Below are positions 1 to 13,000 of a DNA stretch of 64,000 bases, one piece after another; within the stretch, counting starts at the first letter, position 1; each line of letters begins with the position of its first letter. Below the pieces are notes generated by a model, which saw nothing but the letters and a program-made list of their open reading frames with translations, was not told the DNA's origin and searched no databases. The stretch is taken from assembly GCA_907165065.1 (NCBI GenBank), contig OU015530.1:48593465-48657464 (forward strand), in the 5' to 3' direction. The position numbers and the translations under genes were made by a program. Origin of the DNA: Caprimulgus europaeus (lineage: Eukaryota; Chordata; Aves; Caprimulgiformes; Caprimulgidae).

Positions 1-3000
1 TACCTTAAAAAAATAATTATCAAAATAGGCCTTCTTTTTCCCTTTTTTGTTTTTGGGGTTTTTTTTATTATTTTTGGGGGGGTTTATTTTGCTCTTTTTC
101 TTTCATCCTTCTTAAAAGCTTAACAGAGAATTTGTGCCCCTTAGGTGACTACCAGCTTTGGCTATATGAAAGTGACTGGCTCAGCTTGCAGGGTGTAGAC
201 CTCAGGGCACTGCAGGCCCAAATTATCCTTTAGATAGTTAAGTCAGATACAAATACAGATATTTTCTTATAGCACATGGAGTTTGGCAGGCAGAAGAAAG
301 GAACTGCAAGATACTTGACTTTCTCACCATTTCTTTATTCCTTTTGCACACATTACCAACAATAATGCTTGTGTTTGATCTATCCTTTGGGATACTACTG
401 TCTGCATCACCAAGCCATAGAAAACTTGGTCTCCCTGGCCCAGCAGCTGTGGTGCTGTGTAGACACAGTCCATGCTGATACTCAGCCCAGCAAAAAAAAG
501 GCCTTTTTTTTTAGAACAGTGTTACTGGTTTTTGAGCTTACACTCTTGGCATTGCACTTCTGAGAGGAGACTTACTTGAGAAGTTGAATGATTTATGTTG
601 TAAAAAAGAAATGAGAAGTGGAGCATTTCTTTACTAAAAGCAGAGCAAACGCTGTGACCAGGACAGATCCCATCCAGCCTAAAGTGGTCTCCGGGGCTCC
701 TTCTGCAGTCACGGGGAAGGCACACACACACCAGTGCATCGCAGCTGTCTCAGACATGCATCAGCGTGGGATGAACTGACTTTTAAGAGACCTTTCTTTC
801 TGTATTGATGAGGCAGGAAACTTACATGACTCACTTTGGAAATCAAATGTTTATTTTTTTAATAGACACGGTAAGCTGAGACTTATTTAAGCACAGTGTT
901 TGCTCTTATCTCGGAGCTCTGAAATAGCTGAAGTTAAGTTGAACACAATGTAGACAGATGCATGTAAGCATCATTCAAGTGCAGGAGAAAGAGCTAATGA
1001 ATCATTAGAAATAAAGTTGTAGCTATAAAGGGGAAAGAAAAAAGCAAATGTAGATTAATTCCTTATTTGGAATTATTTTTTCTGAGAGGAGAAAGACATT
1101 TATAGAATATTCATTGGAAGGGAAGTATATAGAAACAAATATACTTAGAAAGAGAACATAACATTCACAGTTAGTTAATAAAAATTATCAACAATAAAAA
1201 TAAATTTGTATATATTTATATAGAGGAAATCAGATTTGCTGTTCATAAAAGCTGCATAAACCATTGGTATGCTATTTCCCTGCCGTAGTGTGTCATTGAG
1301 AAGTAGGCGTCGTTATCTAGATCAGACTTTGCAGTGTATTAATTTCTATTTAGTGACTAATTCTACAGAACATGAAAGATGATCTTTAGAGCTCGCTTCT
1401 CAGATAGTGATAGTGTAGATTTTAATTTGATGGATTAAAGCTGTGCCTCATTTACTCAATCCTGTGGAATTTAGAATTAGATTCATGGGTCATAAATTAG
1501 GGGAGAAAACAATTTTATTTTACATAGTCTCTTCACACTTTCTGTTTTTAACCATTTTAGTGGAACTAAATGTCATTGTTGCTTAACAGTAACTGAAAGA
1601 TTGCTGTAAGTAGCTGTGGGACCGTGTAGTAACAACCCACCAAGTCTTTGCAGGTCAGCCAGTCCCTCAATAATATGAAAACATTACACTGTACACTTAA
1701 CATGAGAACTTTTTTTTCATATTTTCTATTTTAGAAGATAAGTTTCTGGAGTTTGAAAAAGGCCGAACAATTTATTTATTTTTTTCTTGGCATGATAGCA
1801 TAACACTCTCTGGTTGCTGCAAAAAGCAGCTGAGTTTCGTCTCTTTGAGATTTTTCAAATCCTATTCACATCTATAAAAAATAATAATCTGTTTGAATAC
1901 AACTATTTCAAACTCATGCAGTAATTATGTGCTTGCACACTTGACAGCTTGTGAAAATGTCATTATTTGACAGGAGTTTAGATCAAAATACTTGTGCTAT
2001 GTGTAATTTGGGTAGAGATCTAGGGATGGTTGGTCAACCAAACTAGACCTTTCCTCCCAGCTTACACTGGATTTAGATTATTTGCTTCTTAGGTCAGGTT
2101 GGAGGCTCTCAAACACATTTTTGTGTGTGCCTCTGTGTGGTTTTGAGTTTAGCTGCTGGGACTCCAGCTCCGGCCATAGTTGCCAGCTGAGGGAAATGGC
2201 TGGGACTGGGCTCACCTGTGCCAAGGTGTGTGACCACTCACTCAGTGGCTGGCATCAGTTGTAATACTGAAGAAAGGCTTGATTGCCTATCTGTGAGCAT
2301 CTATTGCACCTTTAGATGTTACAGCTATTCCAGGAGGATCTCCCATGGAGCTCATGTTGTATTTGCTAACACTGGTGAGATGTCCCAGGCACCCTGTGCT
2401 GTCTCAAATGGCATTAGACACCTCTTTTTGGAAACTTGAGTAACATCCTAATAGCAGTAGTATACAGCCTGGCTTGTTCTTGGTGACAGTACGTCAGTGT
2501 TGTTGTACTTGGCATCTCATTGATGTTCTGAAATATCAGACCGTCCTCCGGATAGCCAAGAAAGGGTGAGCAAAGAGGCAAATCCCACTGGTCTGTTTAA
2601 TAAAAAACCAGGAGTCTCCTGAGTTAGCACCAAGTGGCTGACATGCCCCTGCACTGCAGCGCAGTGCAGCGTAGAGAGGTTAACTCAGAACCAAAAGGCC
2701 ATATCGGTGGGTTGATGCTTCACCGCGCATGAGCTGGCCTGGCGGCAGGCTGCGCTGGCACAGCTGGTCCCGGCACGGCTGGTCCCAGCTGCTGACTCAC
2801 TGGGCAGCTCAGGTCATGCAGATGTGCCCACTCCAGGCATGAGCACCCTGTCAGGTCACTGGCTGTGTTTCTTTGCTGCTGCCTCTGGGAAAAAAAACTT
2901 GACCCCCCTCCCAAAAACAAGAAAAACAAATAGAATCTTGTCCCGCTGTCTAAACTGCTGGTTCTCAGATCACTCCATCGTCATTTTAGACCAGTCATGT

Positions 3001-6000
3001 TCTCCTCAGAAAGCTTTTCAGGTGGTTAAGCACGAGGTACCTAAATATGCTAAAAGCTGAGAAGTGCTCAGAAGATTAAAAAAAGAGAGAACATTTTCTC
3101 ATCGTACCAAAACCCCTTGTACTTGAAAGACATTGGCTTTTATAACACTTACATGCTTTTCTGTCAGTAAAGATGTACATTTAAAGCCCAAGCATCCCTT
3201 TTATCCACGATGTTCTAAAACAATATGCAAATGAGTTTATCAAATCAGAAATGTCCAACAAAAAATACATCTCCAATATTAACATAAAAATTTCTCAGCC
3301 TCCGCATCCTTAACAGCAGGTTAGTTCTTGGTAGAAAAAATACTTGTTGGCAAAACAAGAATAGTTCATGTGTATTCCAAAATAAATCTTCCTTTCACAT
3401 AGACAGGGCAAAAATATTTTTAAGTGTTCTTCAGGAGGTCAGACCAGATTTTCAAATTTTTCAATACATTTGCAAATATTCTAAACCATATTTTTTTAAA
3501 AATAATTTAAAGCTGTTTTCAAAATGTTACTGTTTTAACCTGCTAGATTAAATGGTGAAATTACCTTAGATTTGAAACTAAGCTGGTATGAATAAGAAAT
3601 AAAACGTGAAAATGTTGAAATATTTTTACTGCTTTGAATTTTTAAAAAAAAATTTAACATAGGAAATTTTTTTTCTGCATTTCTGTATCTTTCATATTTA
3701 AAATGTTGTTTAGAGGATTTCTTCAGAAGTTTTAGTAAGCTAACAAATCCATCTGGTGATGGCTGAGGAGGATCATTGATCTTCTCCTAAAGCTGAAACT
3801 TTCTGCAAATCCTGTAAAGATAAGCATCCCCTTGCATCCTGACAGTCTCCTCTGTAGCAAGACCTTAGCCATAAAGAAAAAAAAGATTATGAAAATCCCT
3901 GCCCTGCCCTAAGTGGGGCAAGGAAAGCTCTACTTTGATATCAGTGTTTATTTTAAAAGGACAAAAAAGGTAAAAGGAACAAATGCAATGCAATCCATGT
4001 CTTACCTCCAAAAGCAGGTAAAAATGTCACCAGTGTTCTTGTTCAGCAGCAGGTAGTGATAACTTAGGAGCTCTGATGGAGTGGAGGCTTAGAATTCTAG
4101 GAGGAGAGAGCCACTAGTCAAGTCTCATATGTACTAATGAAGATTTTGATACCATTTTGCATGCACTTGTAATAGTTTCCCCTTATTTTGACTACCAATT
4201 GTATCTAAGCTGATTATTGAACTACATCTATATTATGTACCAAACTGGGCAAGAATGAAGACTTTCAACCAGTGTTAATAAACACTGTTTCAATGTTCAT
4301 ATCATCTCTAGCTTCATATATGCAGCCATCCTTACCCCTCATGTCCTTCTGAAGTTCCAGTATTCCCTTTGGTGAAATAATAGATGCATTAAATGATCAT
4401 TTAAATTATTCCATTTCATCTCATGAAGTCTGTATTTTTTTCAGTAGGGTTAGGAAAATGGAGAATTTAATTTATTAAACCCTTTTGTGAGCTGCTTGGA
4501 TAGTTTCTTGGTCACTGACATGGTGAGGCAGCGGGCACCAAAGAGGGAGCCAAATCCAGATGTAGAATATTGCCAAAGGGACCAGAAGCACTAAGATGTA
4601 TTTGGGTCCAAGTTACTAATTTTTCAGTCTGGCTGTCATTCAGTGTGTGGCTTGTGGTATCCAAACTCTCTCACTGAAATACTCCCACTCCGTCATCAGA
4701 ACAATTATTTTAATATGAATACCCTCTGCATTTATTAAACAAGCAGTTTGGGCAGCTTTACAAATCGGTGTCTTCTCTTCTTATGTGGTCAGTGACATCT
4801 TGCAGCAATGCAAATTAGTGTCACAAGAAGTGACCCTTGTCTACACTTAGATCATTAGCAGACTTGATTTCTTAGGAAGTCATTTGTATGTTCTGTTAAA
4901 TCTTGTTTTTCATTTTGGACTTTGGAGGTGTTCAGAGAGTTCTGAACTTCCATCAGACTTGCTCATACATTCTCTCATTGACAAAGGTAATTTCAGAGGA
5001 TGGAAATTCTGAATCACATTCTTCGAGATAAGAAGGGAAGACTCGCAGCATTTCAAAGATATGTGAAAACAATTACTTAGGATTTATTTTATAGATTGTT
5101 TATACGCTGAGCCCAGTCTCAAATGCAGGCTCTGTCAGAAGGAATCTGTTAAGGCTTTGGCTTCCTTTTAATATATTCCAGCATTTCAGACTTCATGCAG
5201 GAAAAGAAAAATAGCCTTTTATTCTGGATGTCAATTGTTTATCCTTCTCCTCCATATTTTACTGAAAATTTCATGTTGTGTATACATCGTTTTGGGTAAT
5301 ACCAAGAAACAAAGCCACAGGAGCTTTTTCTTCTAATTCTCAAACACTTGTACTCCATCTACCTTGAAAAATACTTTTATTATAGGGTTACCAGACAAAA
5401 GAACTACTTAGCTAAATTATTATCTAAGCTCTAGCCACAGCAGTGCTCTGTAGCACAGTCACGGCATGGAGGATAACCATGGTCACGGAGTAGGGAAAAG
5501 AGGCTGGGGGGGTAGATATGTCAGCAGGAGACACACTAATGGCAAGTGACAGTAAAATAGTTACCTTTTGTGAAACTTTAATTGATTAATCATACTTGAA
5601 AGCCATTTGCGAAAGGTAGCAAGAGGGAAACTTTGAAGAGTGCTCCCCAATGTGTTGGGGGCTGTGCTTTTTCCAGCTCTTGTAGTGGGTTACAGCGTGC
5701 AGAGCCCAGTCGCAGGTCACAGAAAATCACAGTCCTCAATTATTCACTCTGTGTGGGGCCCAAAGGGGTAATTAAAATCTATTACTGCTCCCTTTGACAT
5801 GCAGCCACCTTGTACCTTGAGTAGGTAAAGGGTGTAGCGTATTTTGAGGTTTGAAGTGCTGAATACCTGGTGAAGAGTTCAAAACACAGACCTCACAAGC
5901 CAGCAGCCCCAGAGAGCCACCAGCACTTTATACGCAATAAGCTCTTTTACAGATTGAATTGTGTCAAGTGCTACCTCCAGCAGTGCCGTTCCAGTCATCC

Positions 6001-9000
6001 CCAGCCTTGAGGATCTTCTCATATTGCTGGCTCTAATTCCAAGTTTCACACATTACCCATGGTTGGTTTTGGGGTTTTTTTCAGATTATCTGTTGCTTTA
6101 GCTATTTGAGAGTTTTCCCATTGTCACAGAAACAGGTTTTTCATGGGAAAAATGAAAAGTCTTTAAACCCTGTGAAGTCGGGAGAAGAGGTAACTCACTT
6201 AAGAGGAGGAGGGGTTGATGTCTTTAAAATAAAACCTGAGTCCCTCAGAGTTTTAAGTATGGTAAGACGCAGTGCAGTTAGATTTTTTGGAGCCTTTGTA
6301 GAAACGTATGGCTTTGGGGCATTTTGCCCATTAACTTGCAGAATCTCATTAGTGAGTTTATGCTGTCTGTCACGGTACTGGCAAAATTCTCCTCCTTCTT
6401 CATATTTTTGCTCAGGAGAAGATACAGCCTTGGCCTTTTAGTGGAGCTGTGTTGTGTTTCTGCCATGCAAACACTGCTGTCTCAGTAATCCCATTGGCAC
6501 TTTTTCTGATCTATGGGAAACAAATGTCCCAGAAAGAAAAATTAATTCAGGATGATAAGCATCATATCAACACTTCCAATTCTGACTTAGAGGATAAGCC
6601 CTGCTCTGTCTGGTGTGGAGGAAAGGTTCTCTCTTGCAGTTCCTGCCCATGTTGGGGGACAGACTGAGAGACTTGTTCCATCTCTGTGTGCTGGATACTC
6701 AGGAATTTGGAATAAAGCTGATGACCTGAGAAACTGAAAAGGAGCAAACTGTTCAGAGCATCATCTAAGGGATTGCATTGTTTATGTGTGGGGATCTAGA
6801 GCTGTATACCAGATTTGTAAATGTACCTATTATAAAAGCTTTGAAAGCTGCTTCATTGGACAATAACATTGAGTTGGGAAATCACTGCCTCTTGTCCCAG
6901 TCAGTCTGAGCTGGGAGACTAAACTAGGGGGATAGGAGCCCTACAAAGCAATTTCAGTGCTTTCTCAGGAAAGATTCCTAGCTCTAGAAGAATTTCCTGC
7001 CTTGAAAAAAGTCTGTTTCTTCTTTGATAAAGTCCTCTAAAAGGCATCAGAATTTCACTATTTTAGTGGAACAGGACAATAAGAGTTGGCTCTAAATGTG
7101 GTTTTTGAAAGAGGATGTGGTTTAGTATACTTTAACTACAAATTGAGAAATTCCAGTTATATTTCCCTGGAGGGCTTAGGGGAAGAGAATACTGTCATGT
7201 GTACCAAGTAAGACAAAGACAAAGGGAAAACAAAAAGTCATAGCTTTCCAGGAAAGTAGCTGTACTGCAGTTGTACATTTATGTAATTGTTTCCAAGTGC
7301 CATTTGCATGTAATTCTTCAAACATGAGTAAAAGAACTAGATGGAAAATGGTTCAATTTTTGTTTGCTTTTACAAACCAGTTTTGAATTTCCTAATAATA
7401 TTCCAGCTTATTAAAATGTACCAATATTTTTATTCCTGAAGAATGTCTGATGCTGTCTAAAAAAAAAAAAAAGATATTTCCCATTTCAGAGTATGCTGAG
7501 CATCTTTGGTGTTAGAGGTCCTTCTCTTTCAATCATGCTCCTTACAGAAGCTAGGAACTGATAAAGCAAGCTTGCCAGTCACATTTCTGGGGAAGATTTA
7601 TTAAAAATTCTTCCTTTTTTCCCATACAAGCCATACTTTTTTCTTTCTCTCTCCCAGAGTTTGCCATGAGTCTAACCATACAGTTGCAGCAATGTCTTTA
7701 AACAATGGAATTTTCAGTTTTCCATTTTCTTTACAGATAAAATTCTGTATACTGTATTTGATTTTTAACAAATAGTATATTCTGAAGCATGATTTACTTT
7801 GTTTCCCCCATTTTGGTGTATACTATTAATGGAGCTCTAAACAGTGGTTCTTTAAAAATGCCAAGAGTGATCAGCATAGAGTACATTTACTGTTTCAGTA
7901 GTGGAGGAAAAAGTGCTGCTTTCCCATACTCCTACCTTAGAGTGCATTTCACAATAGAGACACCTGCCTTTGAAGGAAAAATGTGTAATGGACTCATGTA
8001 AAACTTGGAGCAAGCCTTCGTAGCTTCTGCAGACCTAGCCACAGACTGGTGTGCTATCAGAGCAGGAGCTTCCTAAGTGTTTTCTAGCCTTCTCTCTTTG
8101 CCAGCCTTTGCAGGAGGCCAGGGCCTTTGCTGTCCCACACACAGACAGGTTTTTGCCATGAATAGTTCAGCAGAGGGTGCTGGGCTCGTGGTTACCCCTG
8201 GGAAACTGGCTCAGTCAGTTGGGACTGGGACTCACACCAGCATTGCTAGCCTCAGGCGCTCATTCAGCTCCTGTCAGTGGAGTCTCTGGCTGTAAGAATG
8301 GCCTAGGGTTGGGAATGAGAGCTCTGAAAAACAGTGAAAACATCCCATTTTTATATAGGGACCCTCAGTATGTTTGTTAGCAATGTAATATCCTTTTAAA
8401 TAGCTCTTTTTAGTAACTCTTGACACATTGCTTCAAGCCTTACATATCCTTCTTAATATTACTTATTCTAGAAGTGTCTGTTTGCAGATGAGCTTATTTA
8501 TGTGAAGAGTCTTGTGAAGTTCAGTCAGGGTTCCCAGTAAGTCTCCTGTGAAAACCACGGTCCATTTTCAGTGCCTTCAGGTGTACAATGCTCTGCTGCT
8601 CGTGGCACCAGTGACCTTTTCCTCAGAGCAGTAATCTGCAGTCTTAAATAAACTGAAAAACTAACTCCATGTGTTGAAGTTTTCCATGCACAGCAAATGT
8701 CCCTGGTGGTTGTTAAGGAGAGGGAACTTGCTGCAAATTCATCACCTAAAACACAAGGTGCCTGCTCCATGAGTCAGCTGGTGGTGTGAATTTTGAAGCT
8801 TGTAGCAAGATAAGGAGGCGAGTGAAAGAGTATGGCTTGATTTCATGAATTTTACCTTTGAAAATGTTGTGTGGATACACAATATTAATGTTACATTGGG
8901 GAAACTAACATTATTTCTATCATTTGTTAACAACAAATAGTGTAACTCAATTACATGAAAAAGTTTTCAGATCCCAAATTTGTTATAGTGAAAGTTTTCC

Positions 9001-9093
9001 CTATGCTTGGAGTCCATCTTTCTCAATTAGAACTGGGAAGATAAAGGGCTATGAAATAGAAAATCATATCATAATTGTGATTATGAAAAGTGC
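1..9093 (+). other. DIP2C: DIP2C intron, upstream part
   Basis: This is the 5' visible part of the long intron that ends at the acceptor at 17301. I found no exon of DIP2C or of any other gene here: the open frames are short, do not resemble known proteins and are not flanked by convincing splice sites. The sequence is AT-rich. A T/G-rich low-complexity tract lies at about 41-95, and a perfect 9-bp inverted repeat at 2649-2669. Intron assignment is inferred from the downstream exons; the upstream exon is outside the window. Confidence 0.75.
2649..2669. repeat. Short perfect inverted repeat (hairpin)
   Basis: CTGCACTGC and its exact reverse complement GCAGTGCAG are separated by three bases. 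The hairpin is short and GC-containing inside an otherwise AT-rich intron. No function can be assigned. Confidence 0.6.
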
Positions 9094-10067
9094 TTGTCGT
9101 GGTGCTGGCCCAGCTGGCAGCTAAGCACCACATGACCAGTCACTCACTCCCCCCTTCCCCAGTGGGACAGGGAGGAGAAAATACAATAAAAGGCTTGTGG
9201 GTCAAGGTAAGGATAGGGAGGGCTCACTCACCCGTTTTGGTCACAGGCAAAACAGACTTGACCCGGTGTGAAAATTAATTAAGTTTGTTACCAAACAAAT
9301 CAGAGTAGAATAATGAGAAATAAAATCAAATCTTGAAAACACCTTCCCCCCACACCTCCTCCTTCCTGAGCTTAACTTTATTTCTGATTTTCTACCCCCT
9401 CCCCAGCAGCACAGGGGGACGGGGAATGGGGGTTGGGGTCAGTTCCTCACACGTTGTTTCTGCTGCTCCTTCCTTCTCAGGGGGAGGACTCCTTCCCCCT
9501 CACCAGCATGGGGTCCCTCTCACAGGAGACAGTCCTTCACAAACTTCTCCAACATGAGTTCTTCCCATGACTGACAGCTCTTCACTAACTGCTTTAGCAT
9601 GGGTCCATTCCATGGGGTGCAGTCCAGGAACAGACAGCTCCAGCACGTTTCCCACAGTCGGGCATATCCACCTGCTCTGGTGTGGGGTCCTCCACGGGCT
9701 ACAGGTGGTCATCTGCCCCACCATGGACCTCCATGGGCTGCAGGGGGACAGCCTGCCTCATCATGGTCTTCACCACAGGCTGCAGGGGAATCTCTGCTCC
9801 AGCACCTGGAGCACCTCCTCCCCCTCCTTCTTCCCTGCCCTTGGTGTCTGCAGGGTTGTTCCCCTCACATCGCACTCCTTTCTCTGTTGCTGGTTGTGTT
9901 TGTGCCACAGCTTTTTCTGTTTCTTGAATATGTTATCTCAGAGGTGTGATGGGCCTTGGCCAGGGGAGGGTCCAACTTGGAGCTGGGGCAGCTTCTGGCA
10001 GCTTCTCACGGGAGCCACCCCTGTAGCCCCTCCCTTGCTACCAAACCCACCACACAAACCCAACACA
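9094..10067. mobile_element. LTR-like endogenous retroviral repeat (probable solo LTR)
   Basis: This block of about 970 bp differs sharply from the AT-rich intron around it. It is C-rich on this strand, starts TGTCGTGG, ends CCCAACACA (TG...CA-type ends), and contains a reiterated motif around CATGG...GGGCTGCAGGGGGA at 9730-9800. It resembles an interspersed repeat common in neoavian and passerine genomes that I recall as an ERV LTR; this is from memory and was not searched. No gag, pol or env frame is present, so a solo LTR is the simplest reading. The frames of up to 169 codons here result from low stop-codon density. Target-site duplications are unclear: AGTGC before and AGTAC near the right end match only imperfectly. 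Orientation is undetermined. Confidence 0.6.
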
Positions 10068-13000
10068 GTACTCTAAACACAATTCACAATAAACAACATG
10101 TCCTGGGAGGTTTGTAATCTAAATAGAAGGATAATGGCTGAGAGCAGCATTATGCTGGTTTCTCCAGCTATGGTCCTGAAGCACAGAGAAAGGTGATGCT
10201 GGGTCTGATGGGGCACAGTGAGGGTGAGTGGGGGCTGGGAGGGAGACTGAATTCTCCAGTGTCCTGGTCCGCTGCATTCACTTGAAATACTTCTGTATTG
10301 TGCTTTACACATTGTGCAAAGTTAATTTAAACAAATTTCATGTATTTCGTGTATAATGAAAGCTGAACATTTTAGAATACTCCAGGGTTGTAAATAGACA
10401 TAAACATAGCTTGGTTTTTTACATATTACCATAGTCTTATATGATAAAAATTGCTATTACTTTTTTAATCTCTAAAGCTTTGTATATTCCATTCCTGGAC
10501 CTGAGCTCCTGCCTCATTTTGCAGCTTTTCGAACTCTCTTGAATCCTTGTGTAACCTTTTCTGCTTCTTTGCTCAGCCATCTGAAGGATTGGAAGCTGTT
10601 TGCTTTTGACCTCAGGGAATTTGGGACATTAAGTGTAATTTAGGTTTATGGCAAAGAAAAGTCTTCACATTAAAGGAAGTTATTTAGTGCTAATTTTTTA
10701 ACTGAACTTGTTGATTATAGAATTAACAGGATTAAAATATGTCCTAGACATATAGAAGATTTAATTGTTCATTTTTTTTGACTGAAGTTTGCCTCAATCC
10801 AAAAATTCCCTTTTACAGTCTCAGTTGTCTTTATCCATTATCTGAATTTGTCATGTGATGGGAGGAAAACTGCTCTGAGGAAACCAGGATGATGCAGAGG
10901 AAGGTCTTCTTCATTATCTAGATTTTCCCTTCAGCTGTGCTATTTTCCTTCTTTTCTGATCTGGGTATTTGAACTGAGTATGTCATCGTGGAACACAGAG
11001 CTTATGTTCTTTGATCCATCTTTTCATTTTTGGTAGAGTGAGCTCACTGACTTGTAAATTCTGGGATAGTTTATGTAGAAATATTTTATTTTTTGAGCAA
11101 AGAGAAGATGCATGGAAAGTCTTTAGTGTCTAAGAGCTCTGATGCCAGTCCAGGATCCCACTGTCACCTGCAGTGCCCATCTCTCCTCTAACTATAGCAA
11201 ATCAGAACAGGCTGCATCAGCCATTTCCCACCATCGATTTTACTCAGGCACCATCTGAACATTAGACAGCAATACATATCTGGAAGGTGCTGATGGCAAA
11301 AATAGCTCCTGGTCACTGGAGCTAGAAATGGGAAATCGCTGTGCAGTGGATGTATGTACATGAGAGCACATGTGCTCTCTGGCATTAAACGCTTTACGGT
11401 TAGATTTTGGTCAAAATTTCTAATGAATTAGGTGGTTGTCTTTTTTCACCGGAAAAGAACATTTTATTGAATTCAGAAAAGTCAGTTTTGACAGATCTTT
11501 TTCAGCCTCAGGAAAAAGGACCATTCTCTAAATGGTCAAAACACTCTAACTTTTGAATTTTTGCTCATAATAGTGGTTAAAGCATTTTCAGTTTGGAGAG
11601 TTAATTAACTTAAATTTCAAAACAAACCAAAAAAACTGAAACACTAAACATAAATAATCTCTGTTAGTGACCTGCAACATTTTTTTCAGATTAAGTTTAC
11701 AACTTCTTTCCATATTTCTCTTTTTTGCTCCAGTTTAATACACAAAAATTTTCAAAACATCAATTTCTTGCAAGATAGGAAAATGTTCACATTTTCTCCA
11801 CAAGCTCAGGTTCTAATGTGAGATGACAATCAGCAGGAAAATTTAAGAAATAAGCCTGGAATGAAACCAAAGAGACCATTGTCTGGTTGTTTTCTGTCAC
11901 AGAAAGGCTATAGACAAGGAGGGAACTTAGGAGACGTATATTGGCATTTTCTATATATGCAATGTATTTTCAGTGTATGTCAGGTTTCTTCTGCATTTTT
12001 TTGCTGAAAGGTTCTGAAGAGTGGCAGCATCCTAAACAGCTACTGAAATGAAGTAGTGTGCAAAATAATAGCACACTGAAAATACTTAACAAACCACAAA
12101 GCTGGAGTTCCGGGCTGGCACGACTGCAAAGTGTCATGGTGTGAGAACAGACCTTGCGAGACAGGAGGGAGAAGAATAATTAAGGGTCGGTAGGGTAGGC
12201 AGGGAAATAAGAAGTTGAGATGATGGAAGCTGCAGTGCTTCAGTGCCCAAGCCTGGGTGACCACAGAAGGTGCTGGCACACTGGCAAGGAGGAGGAGGGC
12301 AGTTACCATGGCTCAGCACGTGGGAATGGCTCTGAAGGGAAGAAAAAAGTTAAAGATGTGGGGCTTGGCCAGGTGTTAGGGTAAAAGGCAAACTCTTTAG
12401 CTGCGTTATATTTAAAAAGAAAAGGGACAGTGGAACAATATCTTTTGAACTGGACATGGAGAGCTCATTCTAAATAACAGGAGGAAGCTAAGAACAGTTT
12501 GTGCCAAGCATCGCAGTAAAAAGGTTCCTGGCTATGAAATACATTCACTTGAGAAATAAACTCAGAAGGGAAGTGGAAGAAGCCCCATCATTTGAAATCC
12601 TGTAACAGGAGTAGACAAAGCACTCGAAAGTGCACTGCAGGGAACAGTCTTTTTTTGGCAGGGAGCAAGACTTGGATGACCTAATAGCTTCTTTCCATCT
12701 CTATTAGAATCACAGAATCCAAAGTCTTTCTCAGAGCAACAGCACAGCCGGCTTTGAGAGTTTGCCCGGTTTTGGCGTCCGGACGTTGGTTAGTGCCACT
12801 CTGCACGCTCCAGCCCCTGCCGATTCCCAGAGCAGTAGTTAATAGCTCTGCTGACAAACTCTCTGATTAGTGTGAAATACTAGCAAATGTGGAATACATT
12901 TTGTAGAGTTTTCACCACCAAACACACCAGATCTCAAAAGGTACATAAACAAAATTGGCAGTTTCATGTAAGATAGTTGGGCAAAAAGACATTGTTTCTG

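Noticed and set aside
9567-10076. 169-codon plus-strand frame as a gene
   Set aside because: It lies wholly within the LTR-like repeat, has biased Pro/Ser/Cys/His content, and is open in several registers.
12706-12720. Possible CR1 terminus (AATCACAGAATCC)
   Set aside because: Only about 15 bases match and the adjacent sequence does not resemble CR1.
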